From the NCBI RefSeq assembly GCF_004324755.1, contig NZ_SDMQ01000003.1, forward strand, positions 1 to 64,000: DNA of 64,000 nucleotides, given 5' to 3'. The position numbers and the translations under genes were made by a program. How positions within the stretch are numbered: the first letter of the stretch is position 1; every line of letters starts with the position of its first letter. The stretch is from Propioniciclava sinopodophylli. GTDB taxonomy: Bacteria > Actinomycetota > Actinomycetes > Propionibacteriales > Propionibacteriaceae. Below the pieces are notes generated by a model that ran no database searches, was not told where the DNA came from, and saw only the letters and a program-made list of their open reading frames with translations. Of this stretch, positions 16,474 to 23,957 are shown piece by piece.

Positions 16474-17979
16474 TCAGCCGCGGTAGAGCAGGCCGATCAT
16501 CATCCCGGCCTCGGCGTGGTAGATGTTGTGGCAGTGGACCATCCAGTCGCCGACGTTGTCGGCGTCCAGCTCGAGCGCCATCGACTGCATCGGCGCCAAC
16601 AGCACCGTGTCCTTCCGTAGCCCTGTCGGCAGCGCGAACGTGTGCCCGTGCAGATGCAGGGGGTGGGTCATCATCGTCATGTTCATCACGTTGAGCCGCA
16701 GCCGTTGCCCCTCACGCACGGTGAGCGGCTGGTTCTGCCCGAACGGGGCCCCGTTGATGCCCCACCGGTACGGGCTCATCGACCCCTCCAACGACATGTG
16801 CGCGGTGGCGTCCGGCGATCGTGAAGGCAGCCTCACCGACTCGTGGGGACGCAGGTCGGTGGCCAGCAGGATGCGCCCGGCCAGTTCGGCGGGCGACACG
16901 TCGGGGCCGGGGGCCTGACCCGAACCGGTCGTGACCAGGGCCAAGCCCTGGCCGCCCTCGGTCTTGCCGAACGGACGAGCCACCAGGGGGAACACGCCGT
17001 CGTCGAGGGTGACGAGGGCGTCGTAGCGCTCGCCCATCCCGAGGTAGAGGGCGTCGACCTCCCGCGGTTCCACGGGGAAGCCGTCGCCGTGGGTCACCGT
17101 CAGGCGGTGGCCGCCGAGCGCGACCGTGAAGATCGTGTCGGACGCCGCGTTGATCAGCCGGATCCTGACGCGCTGGCCCGGCTTGGCCTCGAACGTGGCG
17201 GGTGCGGTGGGGACGCGTCCGTTGATCAGGAAGTAGGGGTAGGTGACGTCGCCGGCATCCCCCCACGGTTGCGGAGCGTTGCCGCCACCGTGACCGCCGT
17301 GGTCCATGCCCCCCATCCCACCCATGCCGCCCATGCCGCCGCTGGGGGCAGGGCCCCCGTCGGCGATCAGCTTCGCGAGGACGTCGTCGGGGGTGCGGCC
17401 GGTGCCGTCGACCCAGTCGTCGAGGACGACCACCCACTCGGCGTCGTAGGCTCCCGGCTCGTTCGGGTCGTCGACGATCAGGGGGGCGTACAGGCCGCGG
17501 TCGAGTTGAACGCCGACGTGCGGGTGGAAGAAGTACGTGCCGGGATCCGGAGCGGTGAACTCGTAGGTGAACGACCCGCCGGCCGGGACCGGGTCCTGCG
17601 TCATGCCGGGGACACCGTCGGCCTTGTTGTGCAGCCGGATCCCGTGCCAGTGGATGGTGGTGTCCGCGGGCAACTGGTTGTCAAGACGTATCCGGAGGAA
17701 GTCACCCGCGGTAGCCCTCACGAGCGGACCGGGCGCGGTGTCGCCGTAAGCCCAGGTAGGGACGGTGGGTCCGCCGAGGTCGAGGGTCACAGGCTTGGCG
17801 GTCAAGACCTGCTCGACGATCCGTTGCCCGGGTCTCGGGGTGGCCGGCGGGAGCGTCGGCATCGGGCCAGACGCGGAGGGGACGGGGCCGGCGGCCGGCG
17901 CGGAGGTGCAGCCCGTCAGGGCGGCGGCGCCGAGGCCGAGTCCGCCGAGCAGGAGCGTGCGTCGGGACATGCCAGTCAT
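16474..17979 (-). CDS. Multicopper oxidase, Tat-exported lipoprotein-like
   Basis: 501 residues. The signal has twin arginines (SRRTLLLGG) and a possible lipobox LTGC (Cys24). All four copper motifs are visible: HWHGIRLH, FHPHVG, HPLHLHGH and HCHNIYHAEAGMM, so type 1, 2 and 3 sites should be intact. A Gly/Met/His-rich loop (MGGMGGMDHGGHGG) sits near residue 225, as in cuprous oxidases. It probably oxidises Cu(I) to Cu(II) in the envelope. The ATG at 17979 follows GAAAGG. It overlaps the preceding small gene by four bases. Confidence 0.9.
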   Translation of the reverse strand: MTGMSRRTLLLGGLGLGAAALTGCTSAPAAGPVPSASGPMPTLPPATPRPGQRIVEQVLTAKPVTLDLGGPTVPTWAYGDTAPGPLVRATAGDFLRIRLDNQLPADTTIHWHGIRLHNKADGVPGMTQDPVPAGGSFTYEFTAPDPGTYFFHPHVGVQLDRGLYAPLIVDDPNEPGAYDAEWVVVLDDWVDGTGRTPDDVLAKLIADGGPAPSGGMGGMGGMGGMDHGGHGGGNAPQPWGDAGDVTYPYFLINGRVPTAPATFEAKPGQRVRIRLINAASDTIFTVALGGHRLTVTHGDGFPVEPREVDALYLGMGERYDALVTLDDGVFPLVARPFGKTEGGQGLALVTTGSGQAPGPDVSPAELAGRILLATDLRPHESVRLPSRSPDATAHMSLEGSMSPYRWGINGAPFGQNQPLTVREGQRLRLNVMNMTMMTHPLHLHGHTFALPTGLRKDTVLLAPMQSMALELDADNVGDWMVHCHNIYHAEAGMMIGLLYRG

Positions 17980-18215
17980 GGGTGCCTTTCGATGGGAGCT
18001 ATTCGAGACGTTGAGGAGGAGTCGGTCCGGGCCGGCGGCTCGGCCGAAGCCCGAGGCTGCGAGCGCCCGGCGGTGGCGTCGTTCTCGGGTGCATCGCGGA
18101 ATCCCTGCGCCGGCGTGTTCCCGCCCGCCAGGAACAGCGCCCGGATGCCCATCAGGACCACCGCCCAGAAGCCGGCCATGCCGACGAGCATGAGGACCCA
18201 CATGCCCCAGCCCAT
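17976..18215 (-). CDS. Small single-pass membrane protein preceding the multicopper oxidase
   Basis: 79 residues: MGWGMW start, one or two helices (about 5-30), then a polar tail without the SHOCT motif that similar proteins usually carry. The ATG at 18215 follows GGAGAGGGG. It ends in an ATGA overlap with the oxidase gene, so the two are translationally coupled. Function unknown. Confidence 0.55.
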   Translation of the reverse strand: MGWGMWVLMLVGMAGFWAVVLMGIRALFLAGGNTPAQGFRDAPENDATAGRSQPRASAEPPARTDSSSTSRIAPIERHP

Positions 18216-18281
18216 AGCAATCCCCTCTCCTGACGTCCTGCCACTGTGGCCGCCTGCTGTGGAGTCGCCGTGTGGCGCAGG

Positions 18282-18298
18282 TTCAGGTTCGGTCAAGA
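18282..18298 (+). promoter_or_regulatory. Tandem TCAAG operator upstream of the multicopper oxidase operon
   Basis: TTCAGG at 18282 and TCAAGA at 18293, 11 bases apart, 67 bases from the ATG at 18215 and just beyond the end of the M23 gene. Confidence 0.55.
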
Positions 18299-18304
18299 TC
18301 GCGA

Positions 18305-19225
18305 CTACTTCGTGAGGTAGGCGAGCGGGTCGCTGCCCGCGCCGTCCTTGTAGAGGCTGAGATGGAGGTGGCAGGCCGTCGACAGACCCGTCGAGCCCAC
18401 CGTGCCCAACCGTTGCCCGGTCTCGACCCGCTGGCCGACCTTCACCGCCACGTCGCCCATGTGCAGGTAGGCCGTCTCCAGTTCGGCGCCGCCGACCGGG
18501 CCGTGATCGATCCGGACATTGTGGCCGGCCCCACCATTCGACCCTGATCGCTCCGCCCGTGTGACGACGCCGGCGCGGACCGCCACGATCGGCTGCCCGC
18601 AGGCCCCGCCGATGTCGGCGCCGTTGTGCAGCTTGCGCTTCTTCAGGATCGGGTGGACGCGGTACCCGAACCCGCTGGACACCCCACCCGCGGTGGGCCA
18701 CACGAAGGCCTTCGAAGCAGCCTCGGCCGCCTTCGCCCGCTCAGCCTCCCGCGCAGCCAGCTGCCGTTGCTGCGCAGCGACATCGGAGAGCCGCTGCGTC
18801 TCCCGGTCGATCGCCTCCGCCGTGGCTTCCAGTTCAGCCTGCCGCTCCGCCACCGCCTTGCGTGCAGCGCGGGCGTCGCCCACCGCTGGGCCTTCCGGCA
18901 GCATTGCATCCCCCTGCCTGGTCACGCGAGTCTCGCCGCGGCTGGTCTGCACGCCGCGCAGTTCCGCCACGGGCAGCGGGGCGCCCACGGCGTCCGGACG
19001 CGGCACCGCGGCCACCGAGGTGGCCGCACCCAGACCGACCACCCCCACGCTAGCGACCACGGCCGCCGCCAACCCCAGGCTGGACAGCGCAACCACCGTC
19101 GGACGGCGCTGCGCAGCAGGCGCCGCACGCCGAGGGCCAGCTCCCGGCAAAGGACCTCGCGGGCGCTCACCTGCGGATCGGCTGGGTGTCATGGCTACGG
19201 CACGGACAGCACGGTACGACGTCAC
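18305..19225 (-). CDS. M23-family peptidase with coiled-coil segment
   Basis: 306 residues: an N-terminal helix (about 35-60), a Glu/Ala/Arg-rich coiled coil (about 115-165), then a LytM/M23 domain. Zinc ligands are complete: LHNGAD and HLHLSLY. It should cleave peptidoglycan cross-bridges or regulate amidases in the envelope. The GTG at 19225 is chosen because AAGGAG lies nine bases upstream; an ATG at 19192 is possible. It is divergent from the two-component genes and shares their tandem operator. Why a copper island carries a wall peptidase is unclear. Confidence 0.78.
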   Translation of the reverse strand: MTSYRAVRAVAMTPSRSAGERPRGPLPGAGPRRAAPAAQRRPTVVALSSLGLAAAVVASVGVVGLGAATSVAAVPRPDAVGAPLPVAELRGVQTSRGETRVTRQGDAMLPEGPAVGDARAARKAVAERQAELEATAEAIDRETQRLSDVAAQQRQLAAREAERAKAAEAASKAFVWPTAGGVSSGFGYRVHPILKKRKLHNGADIGGACGQPIVAVRAGVVTRAERSGSNGGAGHNVRIDHGPVGGAELETAYLHMGDVAVKVGQRVETGQRLGTVGSTGLSTACHLHLSLYKDGAGSDPLAYLTK

Positions 19226-19370
19226 GCGAATTGACTCCTTGTTGTGGAAGACCCCGTGCGGCCCCACGACGAGGCCCCGGCTAGAGACCGAAGGCAGCAC
19301 GCCGGCCTCGGGTCGAACACGGGCTTGACTCAGCATCCCGGCGTTGCCTCACCGTTCGACCGGGATCGTC

Positions 19371-19387
19371 TCAAGATCGCATCAAGA
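19371..19387 (+). promoter_or_regulatory. Tandem TCAAG operator between M23 peptidase and the response regulator
   Basis: Two perfect TCAAGA half-sites at 19371 and 19382, 11 bases apart, 62 bases before the response regulator start. This is the best-matching copy and implies autoregulation. Confidence 0.65.
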
Positions 19388-19448
19388 CCCGCCCGGGAGC
19401 CCGACCCAGCTCACCAGTGCTCAGCGGGTCGCGGCCATACTGGCTGAC

Positions 19449-20162
19449 ATGAACAGCGAAGGTGCACAGCCGACCAAGGTGTTGGTCGTCGATGACGAAC
19501 GCGCACTCGCCGCCGTCATCGCGTCCTACCTCACCCGGGCAGGCCACCAGGTCAGCCAGGCCCACACCGGCCCCGAGGCCCTCGACCAGGCCAGGGCCGA
19601 GGACCCCGACGTCATCGTGCTCGACCTCGGGCTGCCCGGCCTCGACGGCATCGAGGTGTGCCGCCAGATCCGCACCTTCTCGGACTGCTACATCCTGATC
19701 CTGACTGCTCGCGGGGACGAGGTCGACCGGCTCATCGGATTGTCCGTGGGGGCCGACGACTACCTCACCAAGCCGTTCAGCAACCGCGAACTCGTCGCCC
19801 GCGTCCAGACCGTGCTGCGGCGCCCCCGCCGCCCTCCCGCCGCCACCCCCGCAATGGAGGAACACCGCGTGTTCGGCGACCTGCGCATCGACGCCGCCGG
19901 CCACGAAGTCTGGATCGCCGACCACCCCGTCGCGCTCACCCGCACCGAATTCGACATCCTCGACGTCCTGTCCGCCCAACCCCGCGTCGCACTCAGCCGC
20001 CGCCAACTCATCGACACCGTGTGGGACACCGCCTGGGTCGGCGACGAACACGTCGTCGACGTCCACGTCGCCAACCTCCGCAAGAAACTCGACGACGACC
20101 CCACCGAACCGCGCTACATCACCACCATCCGCGGCGTCGGCTACCGAATGGGACGAGGGTGA
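19449..20162 (+). CDS. OmpR-family response regulator, CopR-like
   Basis: 237 residues. The receiver domain has Asp15/Asp16, phospho-acceptor Asp59 (VIVLD) and Lys108 (LTKPF). A winged-helix DNA-binding domain follows from about residue 140 to the end (TRTEFDIL, VDVHVANLRKKL, IRGVGYRM). OmpR proteins bind tandem half-sites about 10-11 bases apart, matching the repeated operators here. The stop overlaps the kinase start (GTGA). Copper is inferred as the signal from the regulon. Confidence 0.88.
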   Translation: MNSEGAQPTKVLVVDDERALAAVIASYLTRAGHQVSQAHTGPEALDQARAEDPDVIVLDLGLPGLDGIEVCRQIRTFSDCYILILTARGDEVDRLIGLSVGADDYLTKPFSNRELVARVQTVLRRPRRPPAATPAMEEHRVFGDLRIDAAGHEVWIADHPVALTRTEFDILDVLSAQPRVALSRRQLIDTVWDTAWVGDEHVVDVHVANLRKKLDDDPTEPRYITTIRGVGYRMGRG

Positions 20163-21286
20163 CCCGCCCGTTCCACGCTGTGGGCGCCTGGCGGCTCGGC
20201 ACCAGGCTGTTCGTCGCCCAGGCCATCGTCCTGTTCGCCATCGTGGCCAGCGCCGGCCTGACCGCCGCGATCATCGGGCCACCGCTGTTCCACGCCCACC
20301 TCCTGGACACGGGCCACCCGCCCGACTCTCCCGAGATCGTCCACATCGAACGCGCCTTCGCCGACGCCAGCATGATCTCCCTCACCGTCGGGCTGCTGGT
20401 CGCGCTCGCCGCCTCCCTCGGGATCTCGTGGTACCTGACCCGCCGCATCGGCCATCCCGTCGAGGTCCTGACCCAGGCGGCCGGCCGGCTCAGCCGTGGC
20501 GACTACGACGCCCGGGTCACCGTCACGGGCGGCGGCCCCGAGTTGAGCACCATGGGCGACACGTTCAACACCATGGCCGACCGCCTCGGCGACGTCGAGA
20601 ACACCCGCCGGCGCCTCCTGTCCGACCTGGCCCACGAAATGCGTACCCCCATCGCCACCCTCAACGCCCACCTCGAAGGGATCGCCGACGGTGTCCTCAC
20701 CTGGGACGACAACACCCAAGCCGTCGTCGAGCAACAAGCCCAACGCCTCACTCGGCTCGCCCGCGACCTCGACGAGGTGTCCCGAGCCGAAGAAGGACGC
20801 ATCGAACTCCAGACCAGCGTGCAACCGCTCACCGATCTGGTCGAGCCGGCGATCCGTCAGGCCAGGCACGCCTACGACACCAAAGGCGTCACCCTCACCG
20901 TCCGAGTCGACGACGTGCCGGTCCGAGCCGACCCCCAGCGCGTCGCCCAGATCCTCGGCAACCTGCTCACCAACGCCCTCCGACACACCCCCCAGGGGAG
21001 ACGAGTCGACGTGACGTCAACCTCGACCCCGGACGCCGTGACCATCAGCGTCGCCGACACAGGCCAAGGCATGACCGCCGAACAACTCGCGCACATCTTC
21101 GAGCGCTTCTACCGCGGCGACGCCGCCAGGGAGGCCGACAAGGGCGGATCCGGCATCGGGCTCACCATCGCCAAAGCACTCGCCGAAGCCCACGGGGGCA
21201 GCCTCACCGCCACCAGCGACGGGGAGGGCACCGGCGCCACCCTGCGACTCACCCTCCCCAGGGAAACGCACCAATCGGGGCGGTGA
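20159..21286 (+). CDS. Sensor histidine kinase, CopS-like
   Basis: 375 residues: two membrane helices (about 16-38 and 72-92) enclosing a short outer loop with four histidines (45, 47, 53, 62), then HAMP, an H-box with His159 (DLAHEMRTP), N-box NLLTNALRH, G1 DTGQGM, F-box FERFYRGD and G2 GGSGIGL. The small His-rich loop is a plausible copper sensor. It forms an operon with the response regulator. The GTG start at 20159 is fixed by the four-base overlap. Its last 270 bases are overlapped antisense by the lipoprotein gene. Confidence 0.88.
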   Translation: MTRPFHAVGAWRLGTRLFVAQAIVLFAIVASAGLTAAIIGPPLFHAHLLDTGHPPDSPEIVHIERAFADASMISLTVGLLVALAASLGISWYLTRRIGHPVEVLTQAAGRLSRGDYDARVTVTGGGPELSTMGDTFNTMADRLGDVENTRRRLLSDLAHEMRTPIATLNAHLEGIADGVLTWDDNTQAVVEQQAQRLTRLARDLDEVSRAEEGRIELQTSVQPLTDLVEPAIRQARHAYDTKGVTLTVRVDDVPVRADPQRVAQILGNLLTNALRHTPQGRRVDVTSTSTPDAVTISVADTGQGMTAEQLAHIFERFYRGDAAREADKGGSGIGLTIAKALAEAHGGSLTATSDGEGTGATLRLTLPRETHQSGR

Positions 21287-21997
21287 GGGCAAGACCGTGA
21301 CACCCGCTCCTCCGCTGTGGACGCTGACCGGACAGCCGCTCATTGCGCCGGCGTCACGCCCTCGTCCGGGTGGCCTGCGAGCTGACGCCAAGCCGTCCGC
21401 GTCGTCCAGGAGACAGTAGGCAGAACGTCCGCTTCCATATGACACCCGGCACGACTCCGGGCCGAGGTCCACAACGCGCAGCACCGGGCTGCCGAGGGTC
21501 ACCACATCGAAGCTGTACAGGACCCGCGGCTGCGCATCCGGTGCTACGAGAGACTTGCCTTCCTTGTCGGTGACATCGATGCCGCCTGTGTCGACGCAAG
21601 CCTCAACCTTGAACGGCGCCGACTCCCCTGTGACTTGGGTGACCTCTACGTCGGTGAGGCCCGTCTGGCGCCAGCCTTGCACCCGCATCATCTGCAAGTC
21701 CTTGAGGTACTGCTGCACCAGTTCCCCGCCCGAGACTTCGTAGAGGGAGTTGAGATCGACCTCTGCGTTGGTGGCGATCTGATCTGTCACCTCGTAGAAC
21801 TTCACAACGGCGTCGGCGGCTGCTTGCTGCTCCGCGGACAGGGAGAGGGTGGGTGTGGGACTATTGCTTGGGCTGGGCTCGACAGTCCGAATGGGCGTGA
21901 GGCTCGGAGTGGGAGGGGTGGGGTTGATGCATCCGCCCAGCCCGAGGGCCAGCGCGGCTGCTGCGGCGCTGGTGAGTGTCTTGGTGCGGTTGTTCAT
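21017..21997 (-). CDS. Lipoprotein of unknown function with an extended, probably aberrant C-terminus
   Basis: The signal ends in LGGC (Cys23), followed by a Pro/Thr/Ser-rich spacer and a compact domain up to about residue 183 (ESC). Related actinobacterial lipoproteins that I recall end at such a Cys or shortly after. Here no stop follows, and the frame runs another 143 codons, the last 90 of them antisense to the histidine kinase. That extension looks like translated shadow sequence, not protein. The ATG at 21997 follows AAGGAGG. The functional end is probably near 21449. Recombination at the cargo boundary could have removed the stop. Confidence 0.5.
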   Translation of the reverse strand: MNNRTKTLTSAAAAALALGLGGCINPTPPTPSLTPIRTVEPSPSNSPTPTLSLSAEQQAAADAVVKFYEVTDQIATNAEVDLNSLYEVSGGELVQQYLKDLQMMRVQGWRQTGLTDVEVTQVTGESAPFKVEACVDTGGIDVTDKEGKSLVAPDAQPRVLYSFDVVTLGSPVLRVVDLGPESCRVSYGSGRSAYCLLDDADGLASARRPPGRGRDAGAMSGCPVSVHSGGAGVTVLPSPPRLVRFPGEGESQGGAGALPVAGGGEAAPVGFGECFGDGEPDAGSALVGLPGGVAAVEALEDVRELFGGHALACVGDADGHGVRGRG

Positions 21998-22311
21998 CGG
22001 GCCTCCTTGACCTCCACAAGCATGGAAACCCCCTTGGAAGGCCACGCGAATCCGTGTGAACTTTCCGGGGATGCCAAAGCCGCCGACTTCGACGTCGAGT
22101 CGGGCGTGCCGTGAACGGTCCCGGGGGTGGGATCTCTTCACACCGTAACTGCTCTGTGAAGGGAAGTTGGGGCGTCTCAAGAAAGCGAGTGTCGTGCTGC
22201 TCTGCGCCGGTGGACACGTCATGCAGAACTCAAACGTCCCTCCACAACTGCATACCTGTCTGTCCCTTAACTCGCGGTTCGCTGCTTGTGGGGGTACGAG
22301 AGGAGACAGAC
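21998..22311. other. Intergenic region upstream of the excisionase-like gene
   Basis: About 310 bases between the divergent lipoprotein and HTH genes. It should contain both promoters and any excisionase binding sites, but I see no clear repeat or palindrome, and no gene. Confidence 0.4.
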
Positions 22312-22491
22312 ATGTACCCCAAGACGTATGAGACCCTCGCCCAGGCCGCGGAGCGGACTGGCATCACCGTGAAGACGCTGCGCCGTTGGATCACCAGCGG
22401 ACGCCTCCCCGCGTTCCGCTACGGCGCCCGGCTGATTCGGGTGGAACCCCATGAGGTGGACCGTCTGATGTGCGCCGTCAAGACAGCCTGA
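22312..22491 (+). CDS. Excisionase-like helix-turn-helix protein
   Basis: 59 residues in the MerR-like winged helix style of excisionase/AlpA-type proteins: LAQAAERTGITVKTLRRWI followed by a basic wing (RYGARLIRV). GAGAGGAG precedes the ATG at 22312. It lies immediately before and slightly overlaps the recombinase gene, as in many integrative elements, where it promotes excision or controls integrase expression. Confidence 0.78.
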   Translation: MYPKTYETLAQAAERTGITVKTLRRWITSGRLPAFRYGARLIRVEPHEVDRLMCAVKTA

Positions 22492-23768
22492 GCCTGCCGA
22501 GCATGGTGAGGTACAAGCTCGAGCCCGGTGCAAACTCACCCATCGAGGCATCGCCCTACCGGCGCGAGAACGGACGTCGCGTTGCGGTGGAGAATCGTCG
22601 CAAAGCCACCGTGTGGCGTGCCCGGTGCCAGTACTGCACGGAAGACGGTGCCCGTATCGAGGTGGCCCGGTGGGCCAAGACGAAGCCCGACGCGGTCAAA
22701 GCGGTCGAGGACGCCTTGGACGAGATCCGGCTCAAGGATGCCGCCGAGGAGGACTCGGTCCTGACGCCCACCACTCCCTTCGTGGATGCCGGCGCGGTGT
22801 GGCTGGACTGGATCCAGCGCCCGGAGGCACGCCCTGCGCGTGGCGGCCTTTCCGAGCGCACGAAGCGGGAGTACCGAAGTCACTACTACCGCCACATCGA
22901 CGCGGTGGGATCCCCATTGCGGGGCAGGACGATCGCCCAGGTCAACGAGCCGCAGCGCATCATTCTGTTTCTACAAAGGATCGCGGACTCCAGCGGCAAC
23001 GCCTCCGCCAAGATGAGCCGCTCAGTTCTGTCGGGAATCTTGGGGCTGTGCCTGCGTCGCGGGGTAATCAGGGTGAACTTCGCCGCCACGATCGGGGCGG
23101 TCTCGACCGCCACCCCGAAGCAATCGGTGAGGAACCGCAAGCGTGCCTTCACCCGCGCCGAACGCACCGAGGTCCTCACCCACGCCGATGCCCTGGCGCA
23201 GGCGGCGACCAACCTCCGGACCCAACGCAAATGGGCGGCGACGGCAGACCTGATGTCGCTGATGGCCGGTACAGGTGCCCGCATCAACGAGGCGCGCCTG
23301 TTGCTGTGGGAGGACGTCGATCTGATCGCCGGACGTGTCCGCATCCGGGGGACGAAGACGACCAGCTCCGACCGCATCAACAACCTCCCGCAGTGGTTGA
23401 TCGAGCGGTTGCACCACCGTCGGCAGGTGATGCTTGGCTGGAAACACCCCGACCCTTTTGTGTTCTCCCTCGGTTTCCCTGAGGAGCACGTACTGGCGAA
23501 CGGGCTGCGGAGGTACGGGCCGAACAACGTTCCGCCGGGTGACAGCAACCTGGGCAAGTGGGTCCGCGACGTCCTGGACGGCGCGGGCTTCACCTGGGCA
23601 ATCCCCCACACATTTCGCAGGACCGTAGCCACCCTGTTGTCCGAGGCCGGCGTGCCCGTGGGCGTGATCGCTGACCAGCTGGGGCACGCAGATGCCTCCA
23701 TGACCATGAGTGTCTACTTGGGGCGCGATCCGCTCGGCGACAAGAGCGAGATCGGCCCCCTTCTGTAG
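22470..23768 (+). CDS. int: Tyrosine recombinase (phage-type integrase)
   Basis: 432 residues. An N-terminal arm-binding-like part (about 1-100), a SAM-like core-binding domain (about 110-200) and a catalytic domain. The catalytic set is visible: Arg in TGARINEA, Lys in GTKTTSS, HTFRR, GHAD and Tyr in SVYLG. It should integrate the element into the neighbouring tRNA-Arg gene. The GTG at 22470 follows GAGGTGG and overlaps the HTH gene; an ATG at 22503 is the alternative and lacks a ribosome site. It appears intact, so the element may still be mobile. Confidence 0.9.
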   Translation: MRRQDSLSLPSMVRYKLEPGANSPIEASPYRRENGRRVAVENRRKATVWRARCQYCTEDGARIEVARWAKTKPDAVKAVEDALDEIRLKDAAEEDSVLTPTTPFVDAGAVWLDWIQRPEARPARGGLSERTKREYRSHYYRHIDAVGSPLRGRTIAQVNEPQRIILFLQRIADSSGNASAKMSRSVLSGILGLCLRRGVIRVNFAATIGAVSTATPKQSVRNRKRAFTRAERTEVLTHADALAQAATNLRTQRKWAATADLMSLMAGTGARINEARLLLWEDVDLIAGRVRIRGTKTTSSDRINNLPQWLIERLHHRRQVMLGWKHPDPFVFSLGFPEEHVLANGLRRYGPNNVPPGDSNLGKWVRDVLDGAGFTWAIPHTFRRTVATLLSEAGVPVGVIADQLGHADASMTMSVYLGRDPLGDKSEIGPLL

Positions 23769-23788
23769 GCGTTTCGATGTCGCGAAAA

Positions 23789-23812
23789 CTCAAAGTTGGT
23801 CTCAAAGTTGGT
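23789..23812 (+). repeat. Tandem 12-bp direct repeat next to the integrase gene
   Basis: CTCAAAGTTGGT occurs twice in direct succession, followed by CTC, between the integrase stop and the tRNA-Arg 3' end. The position suits integrase arm-type binding sites. Confidence 0.5.
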
Positions 23813-23871
23813 CTCGCGGCCCTTTTCGGATCTCCCCGCAAGAACCGATATGCCCCTGACTAGGCATTGAG

Positions 23872-23912
23872 CGCCCCCGGCCCGACTCGAACGGGCAACC
23901 ATCGGATTAGAA
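23872..23912 (-). other. Predicted attachment site: 3' half of tRNA-Arg
   Basis: Integrases of this layout recombine within tRNA 3' halves and restore the gene with element-borne sequence. The anticodon loop (CTTCTAA) is the probable crossover region. The other copy is not in the window. Confidence 0.45.
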
Positions 23913-23944
23913 GGCCGGTGCTCTATCCATTGAGCTACGGGGGC
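23872..23944 (-). tRNA. tRNA-Arg (anticodon TCT), possibly chimeric
   Basis: Acceptor GCCCCCG pairs with CGGGGGC; the D arm GCTC/GAGC and T arm GCCCG/CGGGC are complete; the loop CTTCTAA gives anticodon TCT (23911-23909). The anticodon stem is imperfect: CCGGC faces TCCGA, leaving a C-A at 27-43 and a C-U at 31-39. The 3' CCA is not encoded. The mismatches fit a 3' half replaced by integration. Confidence 0.85.
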
Positions 23945-23957
23945 TCGACGGACAAGT

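Larger units (their letters stand above)
1..23912. mobile_element. Right-hand part of an integrative element carrying copper resistance
   Basis: A tyrosine recombinase with an excisionase-like gene just upstream lies immediately downstream of the 3' end of a tRNA-Arg gene, the classic layout of a tRNA-targeted integrative element. Everything to the left as far as about 1.7 kb is metal-resistance cargo under one repeated operator. I found no second copy of the tRNA 3' half in the first 23.8 kb, so the other junction is outside the window or lost. Whether the first 1.4 kb belongs to the element is unknown. The right boundary is put in the tRNA anticodon loop by inference. Confidence 0.55.
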
